From NCBI RefSeq assembly GCF_050908995.1, contig NC_135119.1, forward strand, positions 13,888,001 through 13,952,000: a stretch of 64,000 bases of DNA, given 5' to 3'. A model generated the notes under the pieces. It saw nothing but the letters and a program-made list of their open reading frames with translations, ran no database searches and was not told the DNA's origin. The position numbers and the translations under genes were made by a program. The stretch comes from Andrena cerasifolii. Lineage: Eukaryota; Arthropoda; Insecta; Hymenoptera; Andrenidae. Positions 1-12,984 of the stretch are shown here, in pieces; positions within the stretch are counted from its first letter, which is position 1; each line of letters starts with the position of its first letter.

Positions 1-560
1 GGGATAAGTTTTGAAAAAATTACTGGTAAATGTTTACATTAGGGGAGGATTCTCTGTAGACTGTTTCACAGTTGACGGTATTAAGCCGGGAATCCACCGG
101 GAAGCCAAGCTAAGCTGTGTTATGCGATGCTATGTTTTAGCTTAGCTTTTGGTGGAAACGGTTCCATAAAAATGTATTGAAGCTAATTTCTTTAAAACGT
201 AGCATGGCACAGCATAGCACAGCATTGCTTAGCATAGCATAGCATAGCATATCATAGCTTAGCTTAGCTTCCCGGTGGATTCCCGGCTTTAGTATTGGTT
301 GGTGCTAGATTGGGGAGGGGGGGGGGGGGGGCGCGTAAAGCATGGTAGCGAACCAATTTGAGTATGTGTTAAATTCGTTACTTCTAGTGTTAACTAAAGT
401 TTTTTGCGAATATCTCGCAAACCAAAGCCGAGCGCCAAAAAGTTTAGAGGGAAATGTTGTTCAGAATGATGACCTTGACAACATATGTCAAGGTCATTGA
501 AATCGGAGAATCCTCCCTTAAAGTAAACATTTTCCAAATTATTTTTTTCGAAAATTCTTT
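1..560. mobile_element. Degenerate inverted-repeat transposon with a nested MITE
   Basis: The first ~60 bases (ending in GAGGATTCTC) are inverted around 505-557 (GAGAATCCTCCC then TAAACATTTTCC), making a non-autonomous element of about 0.55 kb. The segment around 460-515 (CTTGACAACATATGTCAAGG) resembles the inner part of the element at 60.55-60.89 kb, so the two are probably one family. A 205-bp MITE is inserted inside it, and a run of 15 G lies at 317-331. The left end may continue outside the window. No transposase sequence is visible. Confidence 0.5.
84..288. mobile_element. PIF/Harbinger-like MITE with TTA target duplication
   Basis: Perfect 22-bp terminal inverted repeats begin AGCCGGGAATCCACCGGGAA, at 84-105 and in inverse orientation at 267-288. 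They are flanked by TTA at 81-83 and 289-291. A three-base TTA/TAA duplication is the hallmark of PIF/Harbinger elements. The interior is made of degenerate AGCAT / AGCTT pentamers, giving a further hairpin. It has no coding capacity. Confidence 0.65.
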
Positions 561-1813
561 ATCACCATATTGTACAATATCAGAAACCATAAAACTTTCG
601 AGTTTCTCTTGAGCTCTTGATTTGACAATTCATAAATTCATCCCTGAAATTGATTTCACTAAGAAAGATGCACTCCGTGCGTAACAATAATTGCTAATTG
701 TATTTTGTAGAACGGATTCGAGGTTCAATTAGAACGGACAGGTAAATGCAAGCGCGAGGACGTAAATTCCCCAGGGGTTCGTTCTAGTGCTATTGAAATC
801 CGTGACATACCGAGATGTGCGAAACGGTCGATCAGAAAAATGCAGAATGATAATCGAAATTTTCCATAAGTCACGCGAATCGTATGTCAGTTGCAGGCAC
901 TTTCGATATCAACGATTCACCTGCAAGTGATTGTTGGCTGTTAATGAATTATTCGCTGTTACTCCAACGCGCTGATACGAACTATTACGCACTAGGATTG
1001 AAAGCTTCAGCACAAAAAAAATATAGTTGTGGGGCTGTTAGTTTCATTTCCCTTTTAATTACTAAAAATCTTTGGCGAATAATGTATTAGTAGTGAAATA
1101 GTGGAATAATTCTGGTTTAATATACTGTTTGAAGTAACAAATGGATTAATTACTCGATTAAGTCAGTGGCCAATACTTTGAACGCTAAAAAGTTCATACT
1201 GAACTGAAACTTTCATAGTTTTCTCATTAAACTCGAATATGTAATTATCAAAATTGTTATTATCTTTCACTACTAACATGGCGTTAGAATTTATTTCTCA
1301 CACAATTTTCGTTAAGAATAATTCATTAATAATAATACGTAAAAATATAATTATACTATGCGCGTAAAAGGCCCCATTGCTTTAATGAAAATTGAGTACA
1401 ATTTTTACTGAAATTCATAATAGAAATGAAGAAAACAACACTTCAAGCGTCAAAGTGTGGAGTAAATTAAAGAAAATAAATGTGCTGAAAGTCAACTCTC
1501 AAATCACTGCGATTTTATAATCGTTTATACCCCGGTAACTCAACTATTACAGATTCCAAAGAAATCGCCAAATTACTAGCCAACACATTTGCGAAGAAGT
1601 CCAGCAATGAAAATTTCAATCCAAGCTTCCTTAGAATTACAGGCTGCAATTTACAACTATGTGCCGGTGAAGAAACTTTAAGACACGAAGCTACCATATC
1701 TTCGGACAATTTTATTATCACCTCCTTAATGCAAAAATCCTGATTACTCAACTCCACTCAGCAGTAAACTCTGTTAGAAACTCTTGCCCAGGGGCTGATA
1801 CCATAGGGTAGGC

Positions 1814-2312
1814 CGGGGGCGATTGTAACACGTTAAATATTTCAAAACATATGATAGATATTCACACAAATTATGGATATATGATGAACAATGACATTTG
1901 AAATACACACCCATATCCTAGCAGTATAGGCAGATACATAATAGACATGCATAGTGAAGAAAATAACTTTTCGATACCCTAAAGTAACTTTTCCTTACTG
2001 ATTTAAAATTGTAATATAAATACACCCTTAGCAAATACGTGTTTTTTTTTATTTTTTAATATTTAATCTGGCCATTTTTAAAGTAATTCTGATCGTTACT
2101 GATCACTTTTAAGTGTCTCGTTAGTAAAAATTAATAATTTATATTCAAAAGCCTGGTCGGGGGCGATTGTAACATCGGCGGTCGGGGTCGGTAATCGGGG
2201 GACACCCGTCACGTACTTACCCTACCCGTCGTATATCTCGGACCCTGGGTTCGAACTCGTTCGACTGTATCCGACCCGAGCCCGAAATATCGGCTATCCG
2301 CACACCCCTAGG
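1814..2312. repeat. 17-bp direct repeats and a GC-richer MITE fragment
   Basis: The 17-mer starting CGGGGGCGATTGTAACA occurs at 1814-1830 and again at 2158-2174. Sequence from about 2195 to 2312 ends in GACCCGAGCCCGAAATA...CCGCACACCCC, resembling one end of the MITE at 47.70-48.06 kb. I read this as a decayed repeat insertion. No target duplication could be defined. Confidence 0.3.
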
Positions 2313-2319
2313 AAGTAGG

Positions 2320-5300
2320 TACGTCGTGATACGCTTTTTAAGGCGTATCACATTTATTTGTTCTACAGATTTCTTTGAAAAGTTCGAAAAGTTTTTGAGT
2401 AGTGCGCTCTATGGGTTTATCGTATTGTATACAAAATTTAAATCAGTTCATGAACATTCTTCTCGTAATTTTTAAATTGAGATAGATTTACAATTTATTA
2501 TAGAATTTATTACGTGTTACATATTATTTGCATTTTTATTAAGTCCAATCATGCCATGCAACTTTCAAGTGAATTTCAATCAAACTTTTCTTTATTATTT
2601 TTGTAAATATTCCAATTAATTTCTTCTATAACATAACGTAAGTACATACCGTTTTTAATTCCTCTAGTAATCTCACAATTCAAGAATATCTCTTCGTTCG
2701 AAGCCCTAACATTGCTAAACACTTGAAGACGCATTTACATTCATCATTCATATTGTCAGATCAAAATACGGAAAATTTAAAAGTCAAAGTTAACAGACAT
2801 ATTTGTTTCCTGAAGTATTTGTCTCCATCGTTGTTTCCTTTCTAAACTATCACATAATCTGAACAACATTTCTTTAGGAAAGAAATTGGAAAGATGATCG
2901 TTAATCATTAATAGTGGTAAAGAGAAAAAGAAAAGCAAAATATTATATTCGGACATACACAGAAGAACGTCGTAGGTACAATTTAACTTTGTTATCTCCA
3001 TCAGACAGGTGAATAAGCTGGCGGTCTAGAAAATTAAAATTTATTCAGTCGTTTCTCGACTGAGCTGACGTCGTTTACATAGCACGTGGAGTCCTGTGAA
3101 AGCAAAATGTCGAAGAAGTTCGAGTCATGCGATGAATAATATCGACTTTATCCACCCTTTCATCCCCCCCTCATAATGCATAGGTATAGGATATATCTTT
3201 AGAAGTGTATAAATTCTCGTAAATTTTTCACCAGCTTAAACTATGCCAAAAGTATTCGCCCTTGATTTAACGTAATTAGAAAAAGGAATTTATTACAGGC
3301 TAATCAGAACATTTCAAAATGTTCTTCCATATGTTGGAGTCTTGGAGATGGAAGCGTTCAACTTTCTGGAAATAGTATAAACAATTGTATAGATTACATT
3401 GAAGGGAAGTCTGAATTCCTAAGTTGAATGCAAAATAACTTCCACATTGTTGTCATAGGGAGGCGAGTAACATTGATTTAATAGAAGTGCTTATAATGCT
3501 ATCGCAATGTATTCTTAAGTCTTTATAAAGTACCATGTATATGTATACAATATTAAGAAAATTACTAAGGTCGGGGCCAGATATATTGGCCTGCGAGGGT
3601 CGTGACGGGTATTATCCCACCATACGCTTGCCTGCCTCGGTGCTCCTTTTCTCATAGCGAATTCGGCACCCCTCACTGGCGCGCACTGAGTGCGAACTTT
3701 TTCGGTGCCAAGATCACTAGCGCATTCGGCAACACGCACTGACTCTATGCTGTTCTGGTGCTGCCCTTGTTGCGCGATCTCATGGGGATTTTTATTGGAA
3801 CGCGAGTTTTTTTAACTTTTCTCTTTATTGCGGCATTTCTTCTGGTTAAAAACTGCAGAGCTCCCATGTATGAGCATAGGCTTACCCCTCTCGCCGCCTG
3901 TCCCGCAAATGAGGTATCGAACCTCCTTAACTTTTCGTGCGGAACGTTGTTTACGTTGACAACGGGCAGATGCCGCGTTTGGAAAGTACCAGTTATTCCC
4001 TGGAAACCACCACGACCAATCGCGTGCGGTTCAAACCGTGGGCAGTAGTGGGAGCTGCGCAGGTCGGTCGCAAATCGGTAGGGGCTTCGGTATGCTCTTA
4101 TATGGAATGCACTGTAGTATTCCTATTATAGTAGAAACGCACTTCTTCCATTTTGTTTCCCTTTGCTTATAGAGAGCCCTTCATACTATTTATATAAAAG
4201 TAAGGAGCACCGAAATGAAGAAACCCAGACACAACACTCCGCAACCTAATTAATCAAAGTTTTTACACTGCTTTGTAAAAGGAGTAGTACATTTATGAAT
4301 TATGGTACTCTTTGAACACTCTGTGTTCCTATCGTAGTCAGAGAAGAAAATTTTTAACTCTGCGTTTCAAAGTCAAGGGAAATTTTGCAATGTTTCTTAA
4401 CACATTTCCACTGGCACAGATACGTAAGCAGCCCTGGAATCCTTTACAATTACTTCTCTGTTACAAATATAGTGCCTTAATAACAGAACAGTGTCGCATA
4501 AACCTACTTCTTCACGGTCTATCGGACGACATCTCCCCTCGTGTACTCGTTTAATGCGTAGCCCCGTCAGCAATCTAATATTTAAATTGCACGAGAAGAT
4601 CGGGGCAAATTATCATTACACATTATGCGCCACACTTGAGTACCTGTTACGCAAATCGACCTCCCATGATTTGCACTCCAATAACTGAAGTTCGAGGACG
4701 TTTATGAAGCATGTGCTTCCCCCCCACCGAACAAAACACAGGACAACACCTCTGGATCACCCCGCGCCCCGTGCTTCCTAATTTACTGTTTCGCTAATGA
4801 TAATGTCTTTGGTCCCTTAACTGCTCCTGCAGTCGTCATTTCCAGCGAGTTATCACATGAAAGTTCCAAACGCTAACAATAAAACCGCGTCGCGGTGAAT
4901 CTTATTACCTATATTATTTAGTTCTTATGCTCCCATTTCCGACAACTTCAACTTCGAATTCATTAGAATCGCTTAACAAGGAACGTCCGCAAAGTGATCG
5001 ACGCTGGATTCAATGACACTGCAGGTTTATGGAGTATCTGAAAATAAAAGGCAGGGAATGACACTACCCTCCAAATTGCTGTCCCTTTGATGCCATTTGG
5101 ATAAGCGTTGATTACATAGGGAAATTTTTCAGACAAATTTTTTGTGATTTTTTTTATATGAAAGATAGCATAATCTACATGTTAGTAAAAAGAAGTTGAG
5201 AAGAAAATAAAAATTACTTTTACTATCTTTACTATTTTCTTCTTTGTTTAGAATTTTTAAATAGCCTACTGAAAATGACGATTGTCATAATTTGCCACTA

Positions 5301-6690
5301 TCACTGACGGTTATCAAAACTGCAATTTTTCGCAAACGAGAAAAGATAAAATTTGAAATATTTTGCAGTTGTTGAGTGCTCCATTTCCATATTTTAAATG
5401 AAGTTGTCAAGATTATCAATCTTGCTACTTTACAAAGTCTAGGCTAGTTTGCCAAAGTCAGTTAAGCTTTATTAAAAGTATAAAGTTTGAATAATGTATA
5501 AGATACTTTGGAATTTAAGTAAACAAGGTAATATAATAGGTATATATCTACAGACAATTTCTTCTTTAATGTAAAGAGCTTTAGGCGAATGTATAATATA
5601 CAAATAAACAACGAATGCAAAACTTTAATTGTTGATAGAACTCACTGAAATGAAGCAAAGAATATTTAAGAAAACACATTTCCAACGCTAATAATTAATT
5701 TTGATCGAATATATCGTACCTACTCTTTGAAAGCGATAGATAAAATTCTAAGTAACTTATACAACGCACTTCAAACATATTTTATGCAAACGCGTGTTAA
5801 AAAAAAAAGGAAAGTATGTTGCCAAACTCAGCTGAGTCAAATATATATATTTCAAAATAAATATACTTGCTTAAACGTATAAAATCTATTTAACATTTAA
5901 ATACAATTTCATATATAAAAATTGATTCATACAGAAATTAAACAGTTATATAAATGTTCCAGTAACAATGTATTCGTAAAATATTGAAATAAAGATTAAT
6001 TTATTTTGCAATGTACAAAGTAACAGTATTACAGGTACTAAAAACAACCGAAAACTGACAAATTGCTTATTTCGTCCGAAATAAATGAACCCTCCTCTGT
6101 TTTCCATGTCATTTCCTTCTGTCCTTTCTCTCTGCAGGTTGCATCAGTCACGAATGGCGAACAGCGGAAAAGCCGTTGGAAAATGTAAACGTTAAATTCG
6201 CGTCGTGACAAATGCTCCTGTAGAGGTTTCGCTGGCTGACTACATTTCTGAGCCACGAAATACCCGCTTTCAGGGGACATTCCTTCGTGCGGACATATTC
6301 TCTGTTCCTCTGACTAAGTAATTCGTATCAACGCGAATGAATGTCTAATGCCTGTTGCGCAACAAGGACAATCTCCGTGTCTATTTGTTCAAGAATTATA
6401 CAAAAGGTAAATGTAAATTATGCGGATAGCAGCAGCTGTCAGAGGCTGCACCCCCAGCTTTCTTTTGCGAAGTGTTTTAACAGATTTCCGTTTTGATCTA
6501 ACAAAGAGTTGCTTTAGGATTGCTCTGCTTGTATAAAAAGTAGTTAAGTACAGGATCAGCTCGATTATTCGAATAATACAAACATTCTAGATACATGTTA
6601 AATTCCTCGTTTGCTAGACAGTTATCATTCTCAATTCACGGTTGCACTACATAGCAATATGTGAACTCAACAAAAAACGAGCAAACACAA
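2320..6690. other. Non-coding stretch, no gene recognised
   Basis: AT-rich sequence with only short open frames. A more GC-rich patch at about 3565-4080 contains repeated-looking segments (GCGCACTGAGTGCG) and may be an old transposon end, but I could not find its partner. I see no splice-site-bounded coding exon, RNA gene or long repeat in the remainder. Confidence 0.4.
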
Positions 6691-6726
6691 ACGAGCAGTG
6701 GCGGATTTAACAGGGCGGCCGATGAG

Positions 6727-6895
6727 CAGCAGAGTTGGGCATTAATCGACTAAATTGTTCTTCGACTAACCTTCGAATAAAAATTTCGAATACAGTGAAG
6801 TTATTCGAGAATAACGAATAAATTTGTATTCGACTAAATTTTTAGTTGTTATTCGTTCCTCGTTATTCGTCATTCGAAGGACCGTGGCAACTAAG
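6727..6895. mobile_element. hAT-like MITE fragment (GAGTTGGGCA end)
   Basis: The sequence begins CAGAGTTGGGCATTAATCG, the same terminus as the MITE at 11.05 kb, followed by many TTCGAATA / TATTCGAA short inverted motifs up to about 6880. A clear opposite terminus was not found. CAGAGTTGGGCA ends are typical of hAT-type miniature elements; the class assignment is inferred from that terminus. Confidence 0.35.
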
Positions 6896-7560
6896 CGTCA
6901 CAAATAAGCCGCTTCGGCTCGACTAGGTACACTCGAAAAGTGTAAATACTAGGAAAATGAAGCAACATTGAATAAATATTAATTTATTCTTGTGAATATA
7001 GCGATTTGAATGGTTAAAGAAACGCTCCAATTTTAGTGAAATGACTTTCGAACAATGAGAAATGGGGAAATCATGTTTCAAATACATGTTTCATTTTAAC
7101 GAAGCTATCGTTTCTGTGTACTTGTAAATACAAAAGGTTTAGCAGAGATTTGATCGAGGAATGAGATTTCAAATATCTTACATAGGTATATGTATGTAAA
7201 TCGGTTTTGATAGTATATGTAAAAAATGAAATTACGAATGCTAGAACTTTATTTAGATCGGAATCAGCAAGATATTTTTATACATATAATATAGCAAGGA
7301 ATTTAGTTTAGTTCCGTTATTACTTAAAATTAAAAGTCGTACACATGTCGGATGTTAGATATTATATGTACATTCGAGGATCCTTATCATACCAACTTTC
7401 TTTTTAAATCTATCCTCTTAGCGGAAAGTCTAATCATAAGCTTTAAGAACATAAGGTGGATCTAGCACTTTCCTTCGTAATCCCCTCAATCCTGCCTTGA
7501 AGGAATTGAAAATTTTTACAGAAAAGTGTGCGAATATCTTCTTACCTTACTTTTATAATT

Positions 7561-7773
7561 AACTGCTACTCGGCTTCGCCCGAAATTTAGATTCTGATTT
7601 TATAAGAGAAAAAATTTTTTTTTTAGGTTTTTTTGTGAAAATAGTCACATTTATCTGGATTAGCATAATTAGCTGAAGTACATTTCGTGACCCCAGAGTT
7701 TACCGTTCGAAAGTTTTTAGGCGACGGACAAACACACAAACGTACGATACACTTTCTGCTTTATAGTATAAGA
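7561..7773 (+). repeat. Dispersed repeat (retroposon 3'-tail-like), copy 1
   Basis: Starts ACTCGGCTTCGCCCGAAATT and ends CTGCTTTATAGTATAAG. An inverted copy lies at 29258-29466 with the same order of motifs (GGCGACGGACAAACACAC, CACGAAATGTACTTCAGC in related form). The 'ACTCGGCTTCGCCCG' opening and the ending in a short A/T repeat resemble 3' ends of insect RTE/CR1-type LINEs. That class is inferred; no reverse transcriptase is present. Confidence 0.45.
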
Positions 7774-8109
7774 TTGTGTTAAATTTTATAGTCGATACAT
7801 CACGTGATAGTAATGAACGTTGTTCGAATTTTTTTAATTTTCAGGTTATAGAGTAGATATTTTTGCGAAGATGGAGCTATATCTTCGATATTTTTTGCGA
7901 ATTTCGGTCCCAAATTTTCAGGAAACATTCATGACATATCAAACACTGAAAATAAGAAAAAAATTGTATCTTTTTCGTATATTTCGGTATATGCCTCCTC
8001 TTAAATGTTTAAAAAATAGTCCTCGAAAATAAAAATTGCATTTTTTTGTTCGCCTTCATAAATAAAAAGTGTTCCAGAAGCATTTAAACTTTCAAAATTT
8101 GAGGGAAAA

Positions 8110-8340
8110 AGTTACTTCTTTTAATTAGATCTATCATTTGGTAACAAAATTATTTTATATTTCATGAGTTATAACAGAAAATCGGAAAATAACCGGATTT
8201 TCAGGGGTCAATTACACCCCCTTAGAGTGAATTTGGGCAGCAAACAAAAATTGCGTTGTAATCAGGACGAAATTCCCTACATATTCACAAAGTTTCAGAA
8301 TTTTTTGAATTTCCGGATTCGGGATGTTCCCTTGTATAAT
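8110..8340 (+). mobile_element. Half copy of foldback MITE 'family A'
   Basis: Contains the centre (TTTTAATTAGATCTATC) and the right arm ending GGGATGTTCCCTTGT of the foldback element seen complete at 13.05-13.50 and 25.79-26.15 kb. The left arm is absent, so this is a solo half. A short open frame at 8164-8361 is shared by the other copies only because they are repeats; it is not a conserved gene. Confidence 0.6.
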
Positions 8341-8369
8341 AAGTCTCTGTATCTCGGATAGGCACTATG

Positions 8370-8588
8370 CCTCCTGAAGTTCTGGGACCCGGGCAACAGC
8401 CGAGCGCGAGACTGTTCCAATGTTACCCGTTGCGAGAGCTGCGGGAGAACTGCATGAGTGTGCGTCCATGTAGGCTCGTACCACGAGTCTATGTACACAC
8501 TCATGCAGTTCTCCCGCAGCTCTCGCAACGGGTAACATTGGAACAGTCCCGCGCTCGGCTGTTGCCTGGGTCCCAGAACTTCAGAAGG
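8370..8588. repeat. 93-bp inverted repeat hairpin (33-nt loop)
   Basis: Arms at 8370-8462 and 8496-8588 are inverse complements with about three mismatches over 93 bp, separated by 33 nt. The arms are GC-rich (for example CGTTGCGAGAGCTGCGGGAG) in otherwise AT-rich DNA. The unit sits directly after the half MITE ending at 8340. I did not see the arm sequence elsewhere in the window. It could be a foldback transposon or, if transcribed, a long hairpin RNA. Confidence 0.8.
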
Positions 8589-8599
8589 TATTTTCACCG

Positions 8600-10255
8600 T
8601 TAAGGGCAGGCCTGGATTAAGCGATCATGATACTGTTTTGTTGTACGTAATAATTACAATAATTGTACCAATATTCATCTTTTTTAACACGTGAAAATTC
8701 GTACTAAAAACGTTAATAAAACATGGCAAAAAGTAATACCTCGAAGGGTGGATGCATGCAACACAATTTTGCACAAATGCACGAAATACGAAAATACTCT
8801 GTTCTGACGGTAGTTTCAGGACAGATGCGGCTGGATTCAGTTTAATGATTATAATGGCTTTGGCAACACCAATCGTACAAATTCCTCGCTCGCGGCATCT
8901 ACTTGCAGTAATTTCAGCCTCTGCGTTTTATCCGGGAAATAATTTATATCGAAGGAAGGAATGGATCAATAGGTCCCATTAGCAGTCTACAGCGATTACA
9001 GTCCACGCTGCAAAAGAACAACTGCAACGGCAAAGTACCGTGAAAGAGGAAGATGCTGAAAATAATGAGGGATCCCTCTTGTGCAACTAAAGAGGGGTGT
9101 AATTTTCTTTGTAAGACTCTTCAGGAACGAGATGAATTGTATTTGACACGAAATGAATAACGCTGATGTACTATGATGCATCCACCAAAGGCAGGGACAG
9201 ATTACATTTTGCAACAGCTGACTAAATTGATGACATGAAATAAATCGATCTGGGGAATAGGAGGTATAGTTCGGAATGTTCTTATTTTGTTTTTAAAGTG
9301 ACTTATTGCCGTAGAAATCGCCAATAAAAATGTGAAGAGACATGTTAGATTGCCGTTTATTTCAAGGTAAAATAATTAAGTGGAAGGATTTTTATAAGTT
9401 ATACAAGTTTGATACTGTTATATTAGGGGTTCTCTGGTACAGTGTGCTAACCTCGAAAAGACTATATAAAGTTGTAATTTGAAATCTAAATGAGCTGCAA
9501 ACTAATTGCAATGTCTTTTTCTAACTACCTTATTTGTCTTATAACTACGGTATTTATAGGAACGAATTAAATTGGCACATTACTGAGAGGTTGCATCCAA
9601 TCACTTTGCTACCTCATCCGTGATGCAAATCATGAGAAACAGAAACACAAATCTCCACAGCGAGGCGGGAAGGAGAGCGGCTGCGATGTTAACTTTGTAA
9701 ACTTGCTAATAGAAGCAGCGAATCTACGCCGTGATAAAACTGAAGTCAGCGACGAAAATCGTGTTATCGTTGAATTTCCTCCGCCAACCTCGATGTTCTT
9801 CTTCGATTATTCCAGAGCTCCTTAAGGTTTCCGTGTTTCAAGCACCTAGCCGTGGCTGGCTCTGCAAAAATTTGACGGAACTCTATGCCAGCCAATACTG
9901 GCAGTCAGTGATATTTGAATTATTTTCAAAACTAACAAAGCGCCGATAACGATAAATTATTTCTTAATTTCTACCTGCTCGCTGCCGCTCATAGTTCAGT
10001 GTTACCAGTAATCAATATGTCTCATTTAATGCTCGGATTACAAGCTTGCCATCCAGTTCGTGGTACAGGTTTTTAGGTAGTACATATCTGCAGCTCATTA
10101 CTGGTGTTTAGGAGACAATAATTGCGATAAAGACTGCACTGATTCGAAGGATAGTAAAAAATAAAGCATCTGTGGATATGTTCGAAATACAATTATAACT
10201 AGTTGGCCGATCAGTTAAAAAATTGAACAGCCTTTTACGAAGATGATCTTATATA
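8600..10255. other. Non-coding stretch, no gene recognised
   Basis: AT-rich sequence without a splice-bounded coding exon or recognisable RNA gene. The open frames here (for example at 9731-9949) have no recognisable motif and no initiator or splice context. I see no long inverted or tandem repeat. Confidence 0.4.
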
Positions 10256-10262
10256 TAGTATG

Positions 10263-10283
10263 TTATTATTATTATTATTATTA
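10263..10283. repeat. (TTA)n microsatellite
   Basis: Seven uninterrupted TTA triplets, followed by an A-rich tract (AATAAAATAAAATAAAG-type) to about 10430. Confidence 0.9.
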
Positions 10284-10499
10284 AATTAACGGGAGAACCC
10301 TTCAGATACAAAGTATAGAGCAAATTAGTACAAAGATAAAGTAAATATAACAGAAACATAAAATAACATAAAATAAATTGTAAAACAATAAAATAAAATA
10401 AAGTGAAATAAAATAAATAAAAACAAACAAAACAGTCTGAGCATTAAGACCTAATTACAGCACCAAAGGTGCTCAAATTAATTTAAATTATTGCTACAG

Positions 10500-10990
10500 G
10501 GACAGCTGGACGCGTTCCCCTTACCTCCGCGTGCCCCTCAGGCGCCTAAAAAGTAGAAGGTACTCGTATTTAGCTGAAATTCAAAGGCGATTTTCTCGAA
10601 AACGAAGCGCGATATTAAAAAATTGTATTCTATATTTTCATCTTCTTTTGGCCTGTAGAACCCAACCAATACTAATTTCCCGAACAAGTTGGAAAGTGGA
10701 ATGTGTTGTGTCGGAATAAGTCAAAAGAAATACTAAAAGTTTTTTTATTAATATCTCGGAAACTAATAAATTCCCGAAGCAACAATTTTAGATTTAAGGT
10801 CCACGCGCCCTCTCCACTCCTCCCCTCAAACCTCGTGTCGATCGGCCACTGGGACCGTTCGGAAGTACAGCCAAAGTTCAAAATAAAGCGCAAGAAATAT
10901 CCGAAAAAAAATATAAAAAATATTCTGCAAATAAAATTTGAGTCAAGCAGATCAAATTTGAAAATGAACACGCCGGGCACTCATATAGTT
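10500..10990. mobile_element. Dispersed repeat 'family B', copy 1
   Basis: The segment at 10560-10655 (TTTTCTCGAAAACGAAGCGC) recurs at 14470-14580 in the same orientation. The segment at about 10740-10865 (TTTGAGGGGAGG in inverse form) recurs inverted at 14279-14400. The two copies therefore share the same modules in different arrangements, as expected for a long-armed inverted-repeat element. No coding sequence is recognised. Confidence 0.5.
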
Positions 10991-11049
10991 AGTACACGTG
11001 TATGTTCTTGAAAGGTATCAAAATAATGCTGGAATACTGTGGGAACAAT

Positions 11050-11187
11050 CAGAGTTGGGCAAAATGTAATCTAATTATAAATCACAAATTGCGATTAAAA
11101 TGTTATTGTGTAATCAATTACACAATTACCTACACTTTAATCCTAATTTGTAATTTGAAATTAGACTACAGTTTGCCCAATTCTGGG
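11050..11187. mobile_element. hAT-like MITE, 138 bp
   Basis: Ends are CAGAGTTGGGCAAA and, inverted, CAGAATTGGGCAAA. Flanks are GGAACAAT on the left and GGAACAAA on the right, an 8-bp near-duplication, the size expected of hAT insertions. The interior is built of TAATTACAAATT-type inverted motifs also seen at 48.66-48.76 kb. Confidence 0.6.
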
Positions 11188-12409
11188 AACAAAGGTGTTA
11201 AGGAGAACAGAATGCACGAGTAATCGTAAAAGAAACTTCCAGTGAACAAGTTTACAAGTGCAAAAAAATGTGTTCTCACTTTCTCAGTAACTACGTATTT
11301 TTAAGTGTTATATTATTTTTTACATGATCAAGTTTATCATAGTACTTATAGTTAAGGATTTTACTCATCACTTGTATCGAATGAAAGTATTGCTACTTAC
11401 TCGGTAGCGGAACAAAAGTATCGATACCTACTTGTATCGAATCACAATAAATACATCGATCACTTTTTTTATTGATCATTATCAAATCCTTCCTTATCGA
11501 AAGGATTCCAATCCATTATTGAAGATGTCGAAAGAACAGTTTAGAGAAAGTGTAGATGAAACCTCGCGACACCGAAAAACGAGCGATAATGTGTACGAGT
11601 AATACTAATGATAAGTAATTGCAGATATTTAAATATAAACATATGCATATAACATGATACGTGGCAATAAATATAAAGTACATTGACATCAATTGACATT
11701 TATTATGTAACAGAATTATGTAACATTGAATTATGGTTGAAAATGGTGTGAGGCAAAGCTTACATGTCGAATGTCGATATTCGCCCCATTAGATACAAGT
11801 ACATTTGCCCGATACCGAGTTGTAAAGCAGGAAATAAATTGAAAATGTTTGTAAGACAGGTAATAAATTGAAAAATTAATTTTTTTCATTGATACAAGCG
11901 ATCTTACAGTTTATGTGTGCAAGCAATCACGGCGAACAAACGTCTTCTTTTCGCATGGACTCCTTATTCCACTGTTTTCGTTTCGGCATCTACGAAACAT
12001 TAAACATTTCTACTAAAATTGCTTGAAAACCGATAAAAGATAATTCACTCCTGCAACTCTTCAGCCGTTTTTATTTCAATAAGAAATTTTTAGAAAATCG
12101 ATCTCAATTCCCTTTAGAGTTTCGGGGACGAAATTAGGACACCTCCCGGGGACGAAATTTGGAATTAGCGCAGTTTCAATATCGCCATCGCACTAACAGA
12201 CCACGCGAGTGATGGCCATCAAAGTTATTGCGTATAAGAAATTAAAAGACATGCCCGAAAAAGTGCTAGAACTTACATTTACCACCAGATGACACTGAAA
12301 ATGCAACCATAGAATTCGAGAAATGCAGGGGGGACGAAATTAGGGGCGGGAACGAAATTTTGCGAAATTTGGGTCGTTTACCCTACTGATTTAAAAACGC
12401 AGAAAACGA

Positions 12410-12690
12410 TAAGAAATGTGTGAATGTACCAAAAATACGAATTGCCAGCCCCAGCACTGTCACGTATGAAAAGGCCTTAAGAGCACACATTTGGGAAGAA
12501 GCGATTTGCTCTTGAACCACGTAACAGGGTGGATGGGAAAGTTGGTCGATGAAGTACCGTCGAGTGCATTGTGGAAAGACGAATGTCGAATTGATAGTCG
12601 GGGCAGAAGCATCAATCGAATAAATTGCCGAGGATTCGAATCCAGATCTGTTTGCCAAGGGACAGCTCTCACAAATTAAACTACTTCAGC
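12410..12690 (-). repeat. tRNA-derived SINE-like sequence
   Basis: Read on the minus strand from about 12690, there is an A-box-like stretch (TAGTTTAATTTGTGAGAGC), an anticodon-arm-like hairpin (CTGT...ACAG), and then a canonical internal Pol III B box, GGATTCGAATCC, at 12632-12643. About 200 bp of unrelated sequence follow. This is the layout of a tRNA-derived SINE. No second copy of the body was recognised here, so the family assignment is tentative. It could be a decayed tRNA gene. Confidence 0.45.
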
Positions 12691-12984
12691 TGCCCACAGA
12701 ATCCCTTTCACCAAACCTAATATTGGAAATGTCACAGAATAACATTTTACAACTGTAATTATTTGATCAACACGGTTCAACCTTGTTAAAAACCTTGCCA
12801 TCACTTATTGTTAGAAAAAATACTAAGGAAATAATAGACTTCAAAGGAAAGTGTATTACAGAATATTTTGGGGAAAAATTAAATAAAAATGTCATATACA
12901 CTATAGTATTTCGCCAATATTGCATAGTTCTAAACAAATTTAGATTTATAAATACAGTATTGAGCAAACATAGTTTTGAGAAAC

